Numbered from the stretch's first letter, positions 1 to 9,179 are shown. The stretch: 45,719 nucleotides of DNA from CAYVQF01 sp964454015 (GCA_964454015.1 CAYVQF010000048.1:1-45719), one strand, 5' to 3'. Translations and numbers: made by a program. Notes: generated from the sequence alone by a model not told the origin.

Positions 1-1
1 C

Positions 2-36
2 TCTTGGTTCTCCAAGAACAACGGGGTTTTTTCTTT
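2..36 (+). terminator. possible intrinsic terminator cut by the window start
   Basis: TCTTGG and CCAAGA can pair around a TTCT loop, and a run of six T with further T/C follows at 27-36. The left arm may extend beyond the window edge, so the full stem cannot be judged. It would end a gene lying to the left. Confidence 0.35.
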
Positions 37-150
37 TCTTGACCGTGGATCAGGGTGAGTGGTTCAACCACTTGCCCGTGACGGCTGTCTCGCCAAGCTG
101 CCTTGACAGCGACCGGGGCCTGGCCGAAGATCCCCGCCCAGGAGGTGGTC

Positions 151-1473
151 ATGTCCCGACGCTGTCTTCCCTGGCGCACCCTAGCTCTCACGCTCTCTGC
201 ACTCTCCCTGCTGCTGCCGGCACTCGCCCTGGCCGAGCCCTGCGACAAGCTCAGCAAGAACGTCGCCCAGGTCTATGTCCAGGCCAGCCTGGCTGCGACC
301 GAAGCCTACGCCAACGGCGACTACGATCTCTCTATCGTCCAAGGGCGCGCCGCCCTGGCCATCTGCTCCGAAGACGAGCGGGTGGAGTACAACCTGGCCC
401 GGGCCTACCACCAGCAGGGCAACTGCCCCATGGCACGCTATCACTACGACAGCGTGGTCGAGACCCTGGAGAAACGCAAACGCCGCGCGGACCGGGCCTT
501 TCTCAAGAAGGCCAAGGAATACCAACGCGAAGTCAACAAAGCCTGCCCAGAGGTGGTCGACCTCACGGTCAACTGTGTCGACGCCGGCGTCATCTTCGAT
601 CTCGGCCCCCTCAAGGAGGTGCGTTGCCCCTTTGAAGGCCGGATGGTGGCCGGAAACTATACCCTCTACGCGCGCCGTGACGGCGCCAAGCCTTACACCG
701 AGAGCCTCCGCATTGCCCGGGATGAGCTGGCCCGCTTTCGCATCCCAGCCCTGGTCGAGCTGAGCGGCTTCGGTACCCTCGAGGTGACCTGCGCCCAAGG
801 CGTCGCCTTCTTCAGCATCGAAGGCCCCGGCGCCAACGATACCTACGCCTGCCCTTGGCACGGCGAGCTCCCCGTGGGCACCTACAGGGTGCAAGCCCAG
901 GGCGCGGCGGAGTCGCTCCAAGTCACCGTACTTGGCCTCCAGCACAGCGCCGCCGACCTGGACATCCCGCGCACTTCTTTGGGCTACGCCGGCTTCCTCC
1001 TCGGCGCCTATGTCGCCCCCGGCACGGGCTACGCCGCAGGGCCGCTCTACGACGAAGGCAAGGCCACGGGCGAGCGCGTGCGCTCCCTCAGCCACGTCTC
1101 CTTCGCCCTGCTGGTCGAAGCGGGCTGGGCCTTTGGCCCCACCTGGGCCGCCCTGGCGCGCCTGCGCCTGGACCAGTCTCTGGGGGTGATGGGCGGCCTC
1201 TTGGGGCGCGTCGTCCCCTATGTGGGAGACGCTCTGGCCTGGCGCATCGACGCCGGCCTCGGGCTGGGTACCCTCAATCAGCCCGTCTTTTTGACCGATG
1301 GCCGCGTCCCCGTCACCGAGTCGGGCCCCTTCTTCATCCTGGCCGGGACCTCCGTCGCTTACGGCGTGTCGGATCTGCTCTCGTTGGTCGCCGGGCTGGA
1401 CTTCAACCTCGGGGTCAACGCCGACGTGGTGCTCCACCTGGACCTGGCCCTGGGCGTCGAGTTGCGCTTCTAA
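151..1473 (+). CDS. secreted TPR/PEGA-like protein of unknown function
   Basis: 440 residues. The ATG at 151 is chosen because AGGAGGTGG lies just upstream and the protein then opens with a clean signal peptide (Arg-rich start, Leu/Ala core, ALA-type cleavage near residue 28). An in-frame ATG at 103 has no such support. Residues about 30-130 look like tetratricopeptide helices (an AYANGDYDLSIVQGRAAL pattern), so protein-protein contact is likely. The middle has two short Cys-containing beta repeats resembling PEGA-type domains (VDLTVNCVDAG and LEVTCAQGVAFFSIEG). The last 150 residues alternate hydrophobic and Gly-rich strands and end in a beta-strand with Phe, as in an outer-membrane-associated barrel or a periplasmic beta domain. 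It lies one base before the transporter gene, so the two are probably co-transcribed. The specific function is not recognised. Confidence 0.85.
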   Translation: MSRRCLPWRTLALTLSALSLLLPALALAEPCDKLSKNVAQVYVQASLAATEAYANGDYDLSIVQGRAALAICSEDERVEYNLARAYHQQGNCPMARYHYDSVVETLEKRKRRADRAFLKKAKEYQREVNKACPEVVDLTVNCVDAGVIFDLGPLKEVRCPFEGRMVAGNYTLYARRDGAKPYTESLRIARDELARFRIPALVELSGFGTLEVTCAQGVAFFSIEGPGANDTYACPWHGELPVGTYRVQAQGAAESLQVTVLGLQHSAADLDIPRTSLGYAGFLLGAYVAPGTGYAAGPLYDEGKATGERVRSLSHVSFALLVEAGWAFGPTWAALARLRLDQSLGVMGGLLGRVVPYVGDALAWRIDAGLGLGTLNQPVFLTDGRVPVTESGPFFILAGTSVAYGVSDLLSLVAGLDFNLGVNADVVLHLDLALGVELRF

Positions 1474-1474
1474 A

Positions 1475-2377
1475 ATGGCCGCCTCACAAACGATTCCCCC
1501 TCAGACACCGGCCGCTGCGCGCCTGACGGGCATCCTCTGCATGAGCGGCGCGGCGCTGCTCTTCGGCGTCATGGCCCTCTTCGTCAAGCTCAGCACCCCC
1601 ACGGTGCCCACCTCGGAGGTGGTCTTCTTCCGGGGTGCCGTCGGCGCCATCGCCCTGTGGTTGCCCCAGCGCCTGGGCTGGCTGCACATCCCCCCAGGGG
1701 TGGATCGCCCCCGCCTGGTCTGGCGCGCCGTGCTCGGGATGCTCGGCATCGTCACCTATGTCTGGGCCATCGCCCACATCGACCTCGCCTTGGCCAGCGC
1801 CCTGAACCAGTCTTCGCCGGTCTTCGTCGCGGTGATCGCCGCCATTTTCCTCGGCGAACGCTTTCGCTGGCCCGTCTATGCCGCCGTGCTGGCGGCCTTC
1901 GCCGGGATCGTCCTGGTGGTCTCACCGGACCTGCGCCGCGTCGAAATCGCCGCCCTGGTCGGGGTGGCTTCGGCCGTCGCGGCGGCCTCGGCCTACACCC
2001 TGGTGCGCCGCCTGCGCAAGACCGAAGCGCCGACCACCATCGTCCTGTGGTTCAGCAGCATCAGCGCCCTGCTCGCCGCGCCCTTCGCCGCCGTCGAGGC
2101 CTGGGTGTGGCCCAGCCCGCCCGTATGGCTCTATCTGCTGGTCGTGGGCTTGGCCGCCGTCACCGGCCAGCTCCTGCTCACCCAGGCCTATAGACGCGCC
2201 GAGGCTACAGTGATTTCTCCGTTTCTCTATTTAACCACCTTGACTGGTTTGTTTTTTGGCTGGCTCTTCTGGGGCGAGTGGCCGCAGGCCAGCGCGCTCT
2301 TGGGCGGCGTGGTGGTCGTCGGCGGTGCGTTGGCGGTGAATGTGCTTTCGGTGCCACGTCCCAGGGTCAAGCGCTGA
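1475..2377 (+). CDS. EamA/DMT-superfamily transporter
   Basis: 300 residues, beginning MAASQTIPPQTP. The ATG is one base after the stop of the preceding gene, which suggests translational coupling. The protein is almost wholly hydrophobic with about ten membrane helices in two similar halves, the layout of paired EamA domains. Typical pieces are the first helix with FGVMALFVKLS, the end of half one (ALASALNQSSPVFVAVIAAIFLGERF) and the matching segment in half two (ATVISPFLYLTTLTGLFFGWLFWGE). Family members export metabolites or amino acids across the inner membrane; the substrate cannot be read from sequence. The 3' end overlaps the convergent VOC gene by 11 bases. Confidence 0.9.
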   Translation: MAASQTIPPQTPAAARLTGILCMSGAALLFGVMALFVKLSTPTVPTSEVVFFRGAVGAIALWLPQRLGWLHIPPGVDRPRLVWRAVLGMLGIVTYVWAIAHIDLALASALNQSSPVFVAVIAAIFLGERFRWPVYAAVLAAFAGIVLVVSPDLRRVEIAALVGVASAVAAASAYTLVRRLRKTEAPTTIVLWFSSISALLAAPFAAVEAWVWPSPPVWLYLLVVGLAAVTGQLLLTQAYRRAEATVISPFLYLTTLTGLFFGWLFWGEWPQASALLGGVVVVGGALAVNVLSVPRPRVKR

Positions 2378-2762
2378 GGGAGATGTGCTTGGCGAAGGCG
2401 ATGATGTGGCCGTCGAGATCGGCGCCATAGGCAGCGATGTCGCCCCAAGAGCGGCGGGCGGGCGGTGCGATGAGCTTGCCCCCCTCGGCGACGAGGTGCT
2501 CGATGGCGTCCTGGGGATCGTCGACGAAGAGGTAGAGCTCACAGCGGGGGATGCCTTGGCCGCTGGCGGGGTTGGGGACGTGGTCGCCCAGGATGCCAGC
2601 CATGCCGCTGTAGGGGAGGAGGCCGAGGGAGACGCCGTCGCTCAGGGCGTACTCGGTCATGCCTGGGACATCGAGGGAGGGCTCGACGCCGAGGATGCGG
2701 TTGTAGAAGGCACGGGCCCGGGCTTGGTCCGCGACATAGAGAATGAACATGTGGTTGGGCAT
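2367..2762 (-). CDS. VOC-family (glyoxalase/bleomycin-resistance fold) protein
   Basis: 131 residues starting MPNHMFILYVADQ. The ATG at 2762 has TGGAGG six bases or so upstream and begins exactly at the first beta-strand of the fold; upstream in-frame codons read as non-coding. It is a single vicinal-oxygen-chelate domain: strand, then the helix ARAFYNRILG, then MTEYALSDGVSLGLLP, and in the second half CELYLFVDDPQDAIEHLVAEGGK and the closing GADLDGHIIAFA. Proteins of this type bind a metal and act as lyases, dioxygenases or resistance proteins. The sequence does not settle which. It converges on the transporter gene, overlapping its end. Confidence 0.85.
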   Translation of the reverse strand: MPNHMFILYVADQARARAFYNRILGVEPSLDVPGMTEYALSDGVSLGLLPYSGMAGILGDHVPNPASGQGIPRCELYLFVDDPQDAIEHLVAEGGKLIAPPARRSWGDIAAYGADLDGHIIAFAKHISLSA

Positions 2763-3022
2763 GAGGCCTCCAGAGGCTGGGAGCAGGCGCCTTGGGTGGG
2801 CTGGGGGGCTTCTGCGCGCCAGCGGGACGGTGGGAGTGGGATCCCCACACAGGGGGATCGATGCGTACCGCATCAGCATAGATCAATGGCAGCGGCGCGT
2901 CACCTGGTGTGTTCACCGCAGCCATGCCTGAGAAAGTACCGGCCGCTGAGAAAATGGTTTAAGTCTTGCCCAGCGACCCCGAGGTCGCAGCTCACTTTGA
3001 ATCTTTGCGGGAGGCAGTGGCC

Positions 3023-4003
3023 ATGGCCCACATACTGTTGTTGCACACCGGGGGGACGCTGGGCATGCAGCACGAGCCCCTCGAGCCGGGCGCTTACGCC
3101 GCGGCCCTGGTGGAGTCCTTGCCGGAGTTCTCGGGTTTCGCCCAGATCGAGAGCCGCATCGTCTGCAACCTGGACTCCTCGGACATTGGCCCCGAGACCT
3201 GGGTGCTCTTGGCCGAGACCATCGCCGCCGAGCGCGAACGCTACGACGCCTTCCTGATCGTGCACGGCACGGACACCATGGCCTACACGGCGAGCGCCTT
3301 GGCTTTTGCGCTGCAGGGTCTGGACCGGCCGGTGATTCTGACGGGGGCGCAGCGGCCCTTGGGGGCCTTGCGCACGGACGCGCGGCGCAATTTGGCCGAC
3401 GCCATCGAGCTGGCGACCATGGATGTGCCCGAGGTGGGGATCTGCTTCGACGGCTTGCTCTTGCGCGGCTGCCGGGCGACCAAAACCAACACCCGCAGCT
3501 ATCACGCCTTCGACAGCCCGGGCTGCCAGCCCTTGGCCCAGCTCGGGGTGGACATCTCCCTGGCATCGCACATCCGGCGGCCTTTGGTGCCTTTTCACCT
3601 GTTGGCGCGTTTCGATCCGCGGGTGGTGGTGATCCAGGTCAGCCCGGGCATGAACCCCAAGCTCTTCGAGCCGTGGTTGGAGCGACAGGAGGAGCTGCGG
3701 GGCATCGTCTTGGTGGCCTTTGGCGTGGGGACCGTGCCCAGCCTGCATCGGCCCGTGGCTCCTTTCATCCGCCGGGCCGTGGACGCTGGCATCGAGGTGA
3801 TCGCGGCGAACCATTCGGCGGGGCTGGTGAATCTGTCGCTCTATGAGAACTCCCAGGTGCTGGCCGACGCGGGTGCCGTCGCCGGGGGCCAGATGTTGGT
3901 CGAGGCTGCGGTGTGTAAGCTGATGCATGCACTGGGAAACTTCCCGGAGGTGGATGAAAGAAGGCGATATTTGCGGTGGAACATCGCCGGCGAGATGGAG
4001 TAG
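3023..4003 (+). CDS. ansA: type I (cytoplasmic) L-asparaginase
   Basis: 326 residues. The ATG at 3023 follows GGGAGG at good distance and starts the protein right at its first strand (MAHILLLHTGGTLGM); a TTG further upstream would add 19 unlikely residues. It hydrolyses L-asparagine to aspartate and ammonia. Both active-site threonines are visible: T12 in TGGT and T83 in the HGTDTMAYTASAL motif, with D84 beside it. The block DRPVILTGAQRPLGALRTDARRN is typical of the family. There is no signal peptide, so it is cytoplasmic and of the AnsA rather than the periplasmic AnsB type. It stands alone, divergent from the VOC gene across about 260 bases that hold no other recognisable gene. Confidence 0.93.
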   Translation: MAHILLLHTGGTLGMQHEPLEPGAYAAALVESLPEFSGFAQIESRIVCNLDSSDIGPETWVLLAETIAAERERYDAFLIVHGTDTMAYTASALAFALQGLDRPVILTGAQRPLGALRTDARRNLADAIELATMDVPEVGICFDGLLLRGCRATKTNTRSYHAFDSPGCQPLAQLGVDISLASHIRRPLVPFHLLARFDPRVVVIQVSPGMNPKLFEPWLERQEELRGIVLVAFGVGTVPSLHRPVAPFIRRAVDAGIEVIAANHSAGLVNLSLYENSQVLADAGAVAGGQMLVEAAVCKLMHALGNFPEVDERRRYLRWNIAGEME

Positions 4004-4037
4004 GGGTGATGGCTGGGCTGGGCTTGTGACTTTGTCG

Positions 4038-4066
4038 TTGACAAGGGCGCGGTAGGCGACTAGGGT
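4038..4066 (+). promoter_or_regulatory. sigma70-type promoter of rpsU
   Basis: A perfect TTGACA (4038-4043) is followed by a 17-base spacer and TAGGGT (4061-4066). Transcription would begin near 4073, giving a leader of roughly 97 bases before rpsU. Confidence 0.65.
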
Positions 4067-4169
4067 GCAGCGCCGCCTTTCCTTTGCGTTCGCTGGCCGT
4101 TGCCGCGTCGGGAGGAGAGGGAGGCGAGAGTCGCCAACGCTAGAAAATGCAAGGAGGTCACAAGGAGTT

Positions 4170-4406
4170 ATGGCACTGGAAAGCAAGTCTCGCGAGCTAG
4201 GTCCGCTGCAAGTCGTCGTTGAGGGTTCGAACCTCAACCGCGCGATCAATCAACTGAAGCGGCACATGGCGCGTGAAGGCGTCCTGAAGGAACTCAAACG
4301 TCGACGTCACTACGAAAAACCGAGCGTAGTGCGCAAGCGCAAGCAGAAAGAAGCTGCGCGTCGTCGCCGTAAGGAAGCCCGTCGGCGCGCCCGTTTCGTT
4401 TCCTAG
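4170..4406 (+). CDS. rpsU: 30S ribosomal protein S21
   Basis: 78 residues, very basic, starting MALESKSRELGPLQVVVEG. The ATG at 4170 is preceded by CAAGGAG, and a second AAGGAGG sits slightly further up. Family features are plain: the EGSNLNRAINQLKRHM segment, then EGVLKELKRRRHYEKPS, then an Arg/Lys-rich tail (RRRRKEARRRARFVS). S21 joins the small subunit late, near the anti-Shine-Dalgarno region, and helps initiation. It has its own promoter at 4038-4066 and no ribosomal-protein neighbour. Confidence 0.97.
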   Translation: MALESKSRELGPLQVVVEGSNLNRAINQLKRHMAREGVLKELKRRRHYEKPSVVRKRKQKEAARRRRKEARRRARFVS

Positions 4407-4667
4407 GATCAGGCCTCGCGGCTTTGACCTGGACCGGCGTTCGCCGCGGCAGCGGTAGCCCACTCGGGCGGCTCTAGAGCCACGGAGAGTGAGGCGGCCC
4501 CCACGGTGCGCAGGTCGTGCACATAAACCGTTTGGGACCACGCTTCCCCGGAGGTCAGGGAAGATGGGGGTCCTGCGTCTAGGGGGGGGCTGGCCCCCTT
4601 TGACCCCCGCATGGCGGCGTGCCATGGTGCAGACGGTGCCGGCTGTGGGCAGATGACGAAGGTGGCC

Positions 4668-5630
4668 ATGAGACAGGGAATGCGGTGCGGCGCGGGGCGC
4701 GGGCAGCGGTGGAGGCGGTTGATGCTGGCCCTCGGCCTAGGGCTGAGTCTGGTGGGCCTCGTGCCGGCCTGTGAGTCCAAGACCACCGGCGACGGCCTCG
4801 GGGGCGGCGACGCGACAAAGTCGGGGGACACGGTGCGCTGGACCGTGCGCGGCGCCAGCCCACTGCCCGACGATGCCCACGAGGCGCTGAAGCGCTGGGT
4901 GGACAACGCGGCGCGGGCCGCCCTCGCCGAGAGCGCCCTGGAGGTGCGCGAGCATGGTGACGTGGCGTGGCGCGGCGAGCTCCTCTTCGAGGTGGTACCC
5001 GTGCCCGAGAGCGCGGCCGTGCCCGAAGACGGCAACGCCCGCTTGGTGATGCACCTCTCCCTGCGCCTCGATGGCGCCGACGCGTACGGCCCGCGCCGGG
5101 TCATCGCCGAGACCTGGAGCGGCGTCGCCGCCCAGGACGACGAGAGAGACGGCCAGCTCCTGATGCGGGCGGCGAGCATCGGCTTCGAGCACCTCAGCCG
5201 CCAGGTGGCGCGCCAGCTCCGGGTGCTGCGCGCCGATGAAGCGGGCCTGGCGGCGATCCTGAGCGCGCCCGAAGTGGACCTGCTGCGCTGGGCCATGCAC
5301 GAGGTGCGGCGGCGCGACGCACGGCCACTGCTGGGTTTGGTGCGCGCCGCTTTGATGCACCCCGAGCGGGACATCGCCTTCATCGCCATGGCGGTGTTGG
5401 GGCAGATGGGCGACGCAGACAGCGTCGCGGCCCTCTCCGACATGTGCACCAGCGCCGACGGCGAGAAGGTGCTGCACGCCATCGACGCCCTCGGGTCCAT
5501 CGGTGGCGCCGAGGCCGAAGAGCTACTGCGGCAGATGACCGTCGCTGAGGTCCCTGAACCTTTCCGGAGCCACGCCCGCGAGGCGTACGAGCGCGCGCGC
5601 CGCCGCCGGGCGCCCCCAGGTTCACCTTAG
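4668..5630 (+). CDS. HEAT-repeat lipoprotein
   Basis: About 320 residues. The start is uncertain: ATG 4668 (MRQGMRCGAG) has GAAGGTGG upstream, while ATG 4653 and ATG 4680 are alternatives. An Arg-rich stretch and the hydrophobic segment LMLALGLGLSLVGLVPAC form a type II signal peptide with the lipidated Cys in VPAC, followed by a Gly/Asp linker. The body (about 60-180) is a mixed domain I do not recognise. The last third contains HEAT-like helical pairs (AALMHPERDIAFIAMAVLGQMGD, then a DAVAALSDM-like repeat), which usually form scaffolding surfaces. Its stop is one base from the stop of the convergent cytoplasmic HEAT protein, so two unrelated-looking HEAT proteins lie tail to tail. Cellular role unknown. 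Confidence 0.82.
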   Translation: MRQGMRCGAGRGQRWRRLMLALGLGLSLVGLVPACESKTTGDGLGGGDATKSGDTVRWTVRGASPLPDDAHEALKRWVDNAARAALAESALEVREHGDVAWRGELLFEVVPVPESAAVPEDGNARLVMHLSLRLDGADAYGPRRVIAETWSGVAAQDDERDGQLLMRAASIGFEHLSRQVARQLRVLRADEAGLAAILSAPEVDLLRWAMHEVRRRDARPLLGLVRAALMHPERDIAFIAMAVLGQMGDADSVAALSDMCTSADGEKVLHAIDALGSIGGAEAEELLRQMTVAEVPEPFRSHAREAYERARRRRAPPGSP

Positions 5631-5631
5631 C

Positions 5632-6666
5632 TCACAGATTGGCGAAGCGACTCCGATGATCGAGATAGGCCTCGCGGGCGCTCTCGCTGAGCAGAGGGTC
5701 GGGGTGGGTGCGCAGCTCCTCGAGGCGCTGCCGTGCCTGCGGATGGGGCACGCTGGCCAAGGCGGCGCAAGCGGCGCTGGCCACCAAGGCGCTGGCGTGG
5801 CCCGTGAGCCGGCCGATCTGCCGCGCCAGGGTCGGGAGATCGAGGTGGGTGGGCGGCTGAAAACGGGCCAAGCTGCGCAAGGCCAGAGCCAGCTCCTGGG
5901 CGTCGCTGCTGCGCTCCAAGACCTGTAGCAAGAGGGGATAGGCCCGCACGTCGCCCAGCGCCCCGAGGCCCTGCAGCCCGCTCTGGCGCGCGAGGGCGTG
6001 GGGGGCGTGGGCCGCCTCGGAGAAAACGGCGAAGGCGTTGAAGCGCTGGGCGTGCTCCAACAACAGGTCGATGGCCAGGCTACGCTGAAAGGCGTCGGTC
6101 GAGGCCAGCTTGATGCTGAGATCTTGGGGGGTGTAGGTGTCAGGGCCCGGACGGCCCTCGTCGAGGCAGAGGGGGCGGAAGCGGTTGAGCGCTCCCATGG
6201 CGGCGTTCTTCACCATGGTGTCGGGCTCGTTGGTGGCCATCTCTTCGAGAAAGCGCTGGGCCCGGGGGTCGCGCAAGGCCACCAGGCCGTCGAGGGCGAC
6301 GATGCGCACCGTCGGGTCGACGTCGCGGCGCAGGTTGATGAAGGCGTCGAAGACCTGGCGGCGGTGTTTGGGCTCCAGGGCGTTGACCACGGCTCGTAAC
6401 GCCAAGGCGCGGGTGTCGTCGCCGCGCACCCCCTCGGTGGTGGTGACGAAGTGCAAGAGGTCCGGGATGGTCTTGGGGACCCGCAGCGCCTCGAGGACCA
6501 AAAAAATGCGGCGCCGCACCTTGGGATCGCTTGCCTTGGGGAAGGCCTCGCACAGGGCCAAGGCGGCGGGCTCACCCAGGGCCACCAAGGCATCCGCGGC
6601 GGCGCGGCGGGTGTCCGCCAAGGGGTGATCGAGCTCGCTGATCAGGTGGTCGATGGTGGCGGACAT
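5632..6666 (-). CDS. cytoplasmic HEAT-repeat protein
   Basis: 344 residues starting MSATIDHLISEL. The ATG at 6666 is preceded by AGGAG six bases away; reading further upstream in frame gives non-coding sequence. Nearly the whole protein is a run of about eight HEAT/Armadillo-type helical pairs, for example DTRRAAADALVALGEPAALALCEAF, VRIVALDGLVALRDPRAQRFLEEM and SLAIDLLLEHAQRFNAF. There is no signal peptide or membrane segment. Such solenoids bind other proteins; in phycobilin organisms they are lyases, but nothing here points to that. A near-consensus promoter lies upstream at 6719-6747. Confidence 0.88.
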   Translation of the reverse strand: MSATIDHLISELDHPLADTRRAAADALVALGEPAALALCEAFPKASDPKVRRRIFLVLEALRVPKTIPDLLHFVTTTEGVRGDDTRALALRAVVNALEPKHRRQVFDAFINLRRDVDPTVRIVALDGLVALRDPRAQRFLEEMATNEPDTMVKNAAMGALNRFRPLCLDEGRPGPDTYTPQDLSIKLASTDAFQRSLAIDLLLEHAQRFNAFAVFSEAAHAPHALARQSGLQGLGALGDVRAYPLLLQVLERSSDAQELALALRSLARFQPPTHLDLPTLARQIGRLTGHASALVASAACAALASVPHPQARQRLEELRTHPDPLLSESAREAYLDHRSRFANL

Positions 6667-6718
6667 GGCAGCTCCTGCGATGGGCGCGCCGGAGAAGAAA
6701 AGAAGGCGCTGGAGCCTG

Positions 6719-6747
6719 AGCCTGCGTCGTCGGGGCGTCGCTGTCAA
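6719..6747 (-). promoter_or_regulatory. sigma70-type promoter of the HEAT-repeat gene
   Basis: On the minus strand TTGACA (6747-6742) is followed by 17 bases and CAGGCT (6724-6719). The -35 is perfect, the -10 weak. It would give a leader of about 46 bases before the ATG at 6666. Confidence 0.45.
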
Positions 6748-6918
6748 CCCTGGGCAAGCTGGGCGCGAGGTGTCGCGCTGAGTGTAGGTGTAGGTGAGTA
6801 TTTTGCCCTGAGGTGTGCATCGGGCTATGGTCGCCTCACACAACGACGGCCCCCCACGCCGAAACAGGCGCGGCGGGCGAATGCGCTCCCCAGGGATGGG
6901 CGCAGTGGGAGGTGGATG

Positions 6919-7107
6919 ATGTGGGAAGAGCAGGAGCGCCGCTGGTTCGAATCGTATGATGCCAAGACCTACTGGGACGGTGAGACCGCGCAGGTCGAGA
7001 AGGGACCGCTGATGCTGGGGGAAGAAGGGGGTGACGTGGTCATTCACTTGGGCATTTTCGGTTCCCTGGCCACCTTGATCGTGGCGATGCTGCACATGGG
7101 GATCTGA
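6919..7107 (+). CDS. small single-span membrane protein
   Basis: 62 residues, starting MWEEQERRWFESYD. GGGAGG ends six bases before this ATG; an ATG three bases earlier is too close to it. The first 40 residues are polar with many acidic and aromatic side chains. The last 20 (VVIHLGIFGSLATLIVAMLHMGI) form one membrane helix at the very C-terminus, so the protein would be anchored by its tail with the N-terminus in the cytoplasm. It is divergent from the HEAT gene and upstream of the TPR gene. No family is recognised; the strong ribosome site and sensible topology are the reasons for calling it. Confidence 0.6.
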   Translation: MWEEQERRWFESYDAKTYWDGETAQVEKGPLMLGEEGGDVVIHLGIFGSLATLIVAMLHMGI

Positions 7108-7253
7108 GGGCTGGCCTTGGGCCGCGCGCCCTGTGGCGCCTGACTCGGTGGCCCAATGCGCACCGCCCATGGGTGGTGCAAAGTCCAAGCGCGCTCGCTA
7201 TACTCCCTCGCCAGGCGGCCATGGTTCTTGGTTGCCCATGCAGAGGGAAGCCA

Positions 7254-9179
7254 ATGGCAGACGAAGAGAACCCCCACGGTGAGACTTTGCGCAAGAAGGG
7301 CGACCAGTTGCTGGTAGCGGCCATGAAGCTGCGCCGCGGCGGGGAGCTGGACGCGGCCCGCGTGACCTATGACAACGCCCTCGCGCTTTTTCGCAAGCTC
7401 GATGACGAGGTGCGCATCGTGGGGACCCTGATCCGGCGCGGCGACTTGGCGCAATACAGCGGCGATTTCGAGGCCGCCCGGGCCGATTTCCAAGCGGCCC
7501 TGCTCTTGGCCGACACGTCCGACGACGGCCGGCTGGCGGCGGTGTGTCAGGCGTCTCTGGGCACGCTCTTCATGGAGTGTGGCGACGAGGATGAGGCGGA
7601 GAAGCACCTGCACGCGGCGCTGACCACCTATGCTCAGCTCGGCAACATGAAGGGGGTGGCGGCCCAACTGGGTAATCTGGCGATATTGCTGCAGAAGCGC
7701 GGTGATTATGTCAAGGCGGCGGCCCTCTTCGAGCAGACGGCCGAGCTGTGTATCAGCAATGACGCGCCGGCCCACGCGGGCAATGCGCTGCGGGCGCTGG
7801 GGGAGATCGCCAGGCTGACGGGCGACCTGGAGCGCGCCGAGGAGGCTTTTGAGCGCGCCTTGGTTTTGTCCCTAGAAATCAAGGACGTGCTGGGTGAGGC
7901 CTATGCTCGGCGAGTCATCGGCCAGCTTCGGCTCGCCGCGGGCGAGGTGGATGTGGCGACGGCCCATCTGCGCACGGCCATGGACCTCCACGTGCAGGTG
8001 GGTGAGCCGCGGTCGCTGGCGGCGGCGGGGATGGACTTGGGCCACGCGCTCTTGGCGCGCGGTCTGGTGGACGAGGGCATGGAGGCCTTGGCGCGCGCGT
8101 TGGAGGTGGCCGAGTCGCGCGGGCGCGAAGGGGATCTCTTCGCGGCGGTGGCCTTGGCCAGTGGTTCCCACAAGGTGCAGCACGGTCTGGTGGACGAGGG
8201 CATCGAGCTGATGAACGAGGCCCGGGCGATCTACGATGAGGTGCGCGATCCTCACGGTCGGGCGAGCGCGGCGCTGAATTGGGCGGGGTTGATGCTGGCT
8301 CAGGGGCAGTGGGAGACGGCGGCGGGGGCGCTACAGGGGGCCAGCGAGCTGGCTCGCGGGGCGGGCCTGGGGTCGATCATGCCGCACGTGGCGCTCTTGC
8401 ACGCCAACCTGGCGAGTTTTCGGGGGGATCTGGCTGGGGCCTTGACGCACTGTCGTGAGGCGATCAACGGCTTCGACAAGGTCAAGAAGGGGCGGGCGGC
8501 GATGTCGGCGCGCCTGGCGCAGGCATCGATGCTGATGGAGATGGGCCAAGTCGAGCAGATCGAGATCGATCTGGTGGCGCTCGTCGCCAAGACCCGGGAG
8601 CACCACGACAGGATGAGCGAGGTCGAGACGCTGATGATCCTGGCGCTGCAGAAGCGCTTCCAACACCTCTATCACGAGGCGCTGGACTTGGTGAACCAAG
8701 GCATCGCGGTCTTACACGATCTGGTGCTGCCGGGTTCGATGGCGCAGGCCTTGATCCGCCGGGCCGAGACGCGCCTGCGCATGGAGCACTGGCGCAGCGC
8801 CGATGTGGCCGATGTGGCGGCGGTCCAGGAGGATCTCCAGGAGGCCATCGCCCTGTCCGAGGGCTGTGGTTTTCTGCCGCGCAAGGCCTTGGCCCTGGTG
8901 TGGCTCGCCGAGGCGCAACGCCGCAGTGGCGATGCTGCAGGGGGGCGCCGCACCTTGGAGGAGTGCGCCGATTTGGCGACGGCCATGGAATTTTCCGCGG
9001 TCTTGGCCTTACACGACCAGGTGGCGGCCCGTTTCGCCGCCGACGCCGATGCCGATCCGGCGGCAGCGGGCTTCTTCCTCGAAGAGGCCTGGCGGCGCTT
9101 CAGCGAGATGGGGGCCGCTTACTACCTGCGCGAGCTGCGGGAGGATTTCCCGGCGTGGCAGCCACCGGCGCTGCCCTGA
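7254..9179 (+). CDS. long TPR-repeat protein
   Basis: 641 residues starting MADEENPHGETLRKKGDQLL; AGAGGGAAG lies just upstream of the ATG. It has no signal peptide, so it is cytoplasmic. The whole length is built of tetratricopeptide-type helical pairs about 35-40 residues apart, with the usual small-residue/Leu/Tyr pattern (RRGDLAQYSGDFEAARADFQAAL, LGNLAILLQKRGDYVKAAALFEQ, LGEIARLTGDLERAEEAFERAL). About fourteen units are visible. Similar arrays occur in regulatory kinases and LuxR/AfsR-type regulators, but no kinase, ATPase or DNA-binding domain is attached here. It most likely acts as a binding scaffold. It converges on the tail-anchored TPR protein with only 37 bases between them. Confidence 0.9.
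   Translation: MADEENPHGETLRKKGDQLLVAAMKLRRGGELDAARVTYDNALALFRKLDDEVRIVGTLIRRGDLAQYSGDFEAARADFQAALLLADTSDDGRLAAVCQASLGTLFMECGDEDEAEKHLHAALTTYAQLGNMKGVAAQLGNLAILLQKRGDYVKAAALFEQTAELCISNDAPAHAGNALRALGEIARLTGDLERAEEAFERALVLSLEIKDVLGEAYARRVIGQLRLAAGEVDVATAHLRTAMDLHVQVGEPRSLAAAGMDLGHALLARGLVDEGMEALARALEVAESRGREGDLFAAVALASGSHKVQHGLVDEGIELMNEARAIYDEVRDPHGRASAALNWAGLMLAQGQWETAAGALQGASELARGAGLGSIMPHVALLHANLASFRGDLAGALTHCREAINGFDKVKKGRAAMSARLAQASMLMEMGQVEQIEIDLVALVAKTREHHDRMSEVETLMILALQKRFQHLYHEALDLVNQGIAVLHDLVLPGSMAQALIRRAETRLRMEHWRSADVADVAAVQEDLQEAIALSEGCGFLPRKALALVWLAEAQRRSGDAAGGRRTLEECADLATAMEFSAVLALHDQVAARFAADADADPAAAGFFLEEAWRRFSEMGAAYYLRELREDFPAWQPPALP

Noticed and set aside
2900..4249. 449-residue open frame opposite the asparaginase gene
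   Set aside because: Antisense to both catalytic threonine motifs of the asparaginase and to the rpsU promoter.
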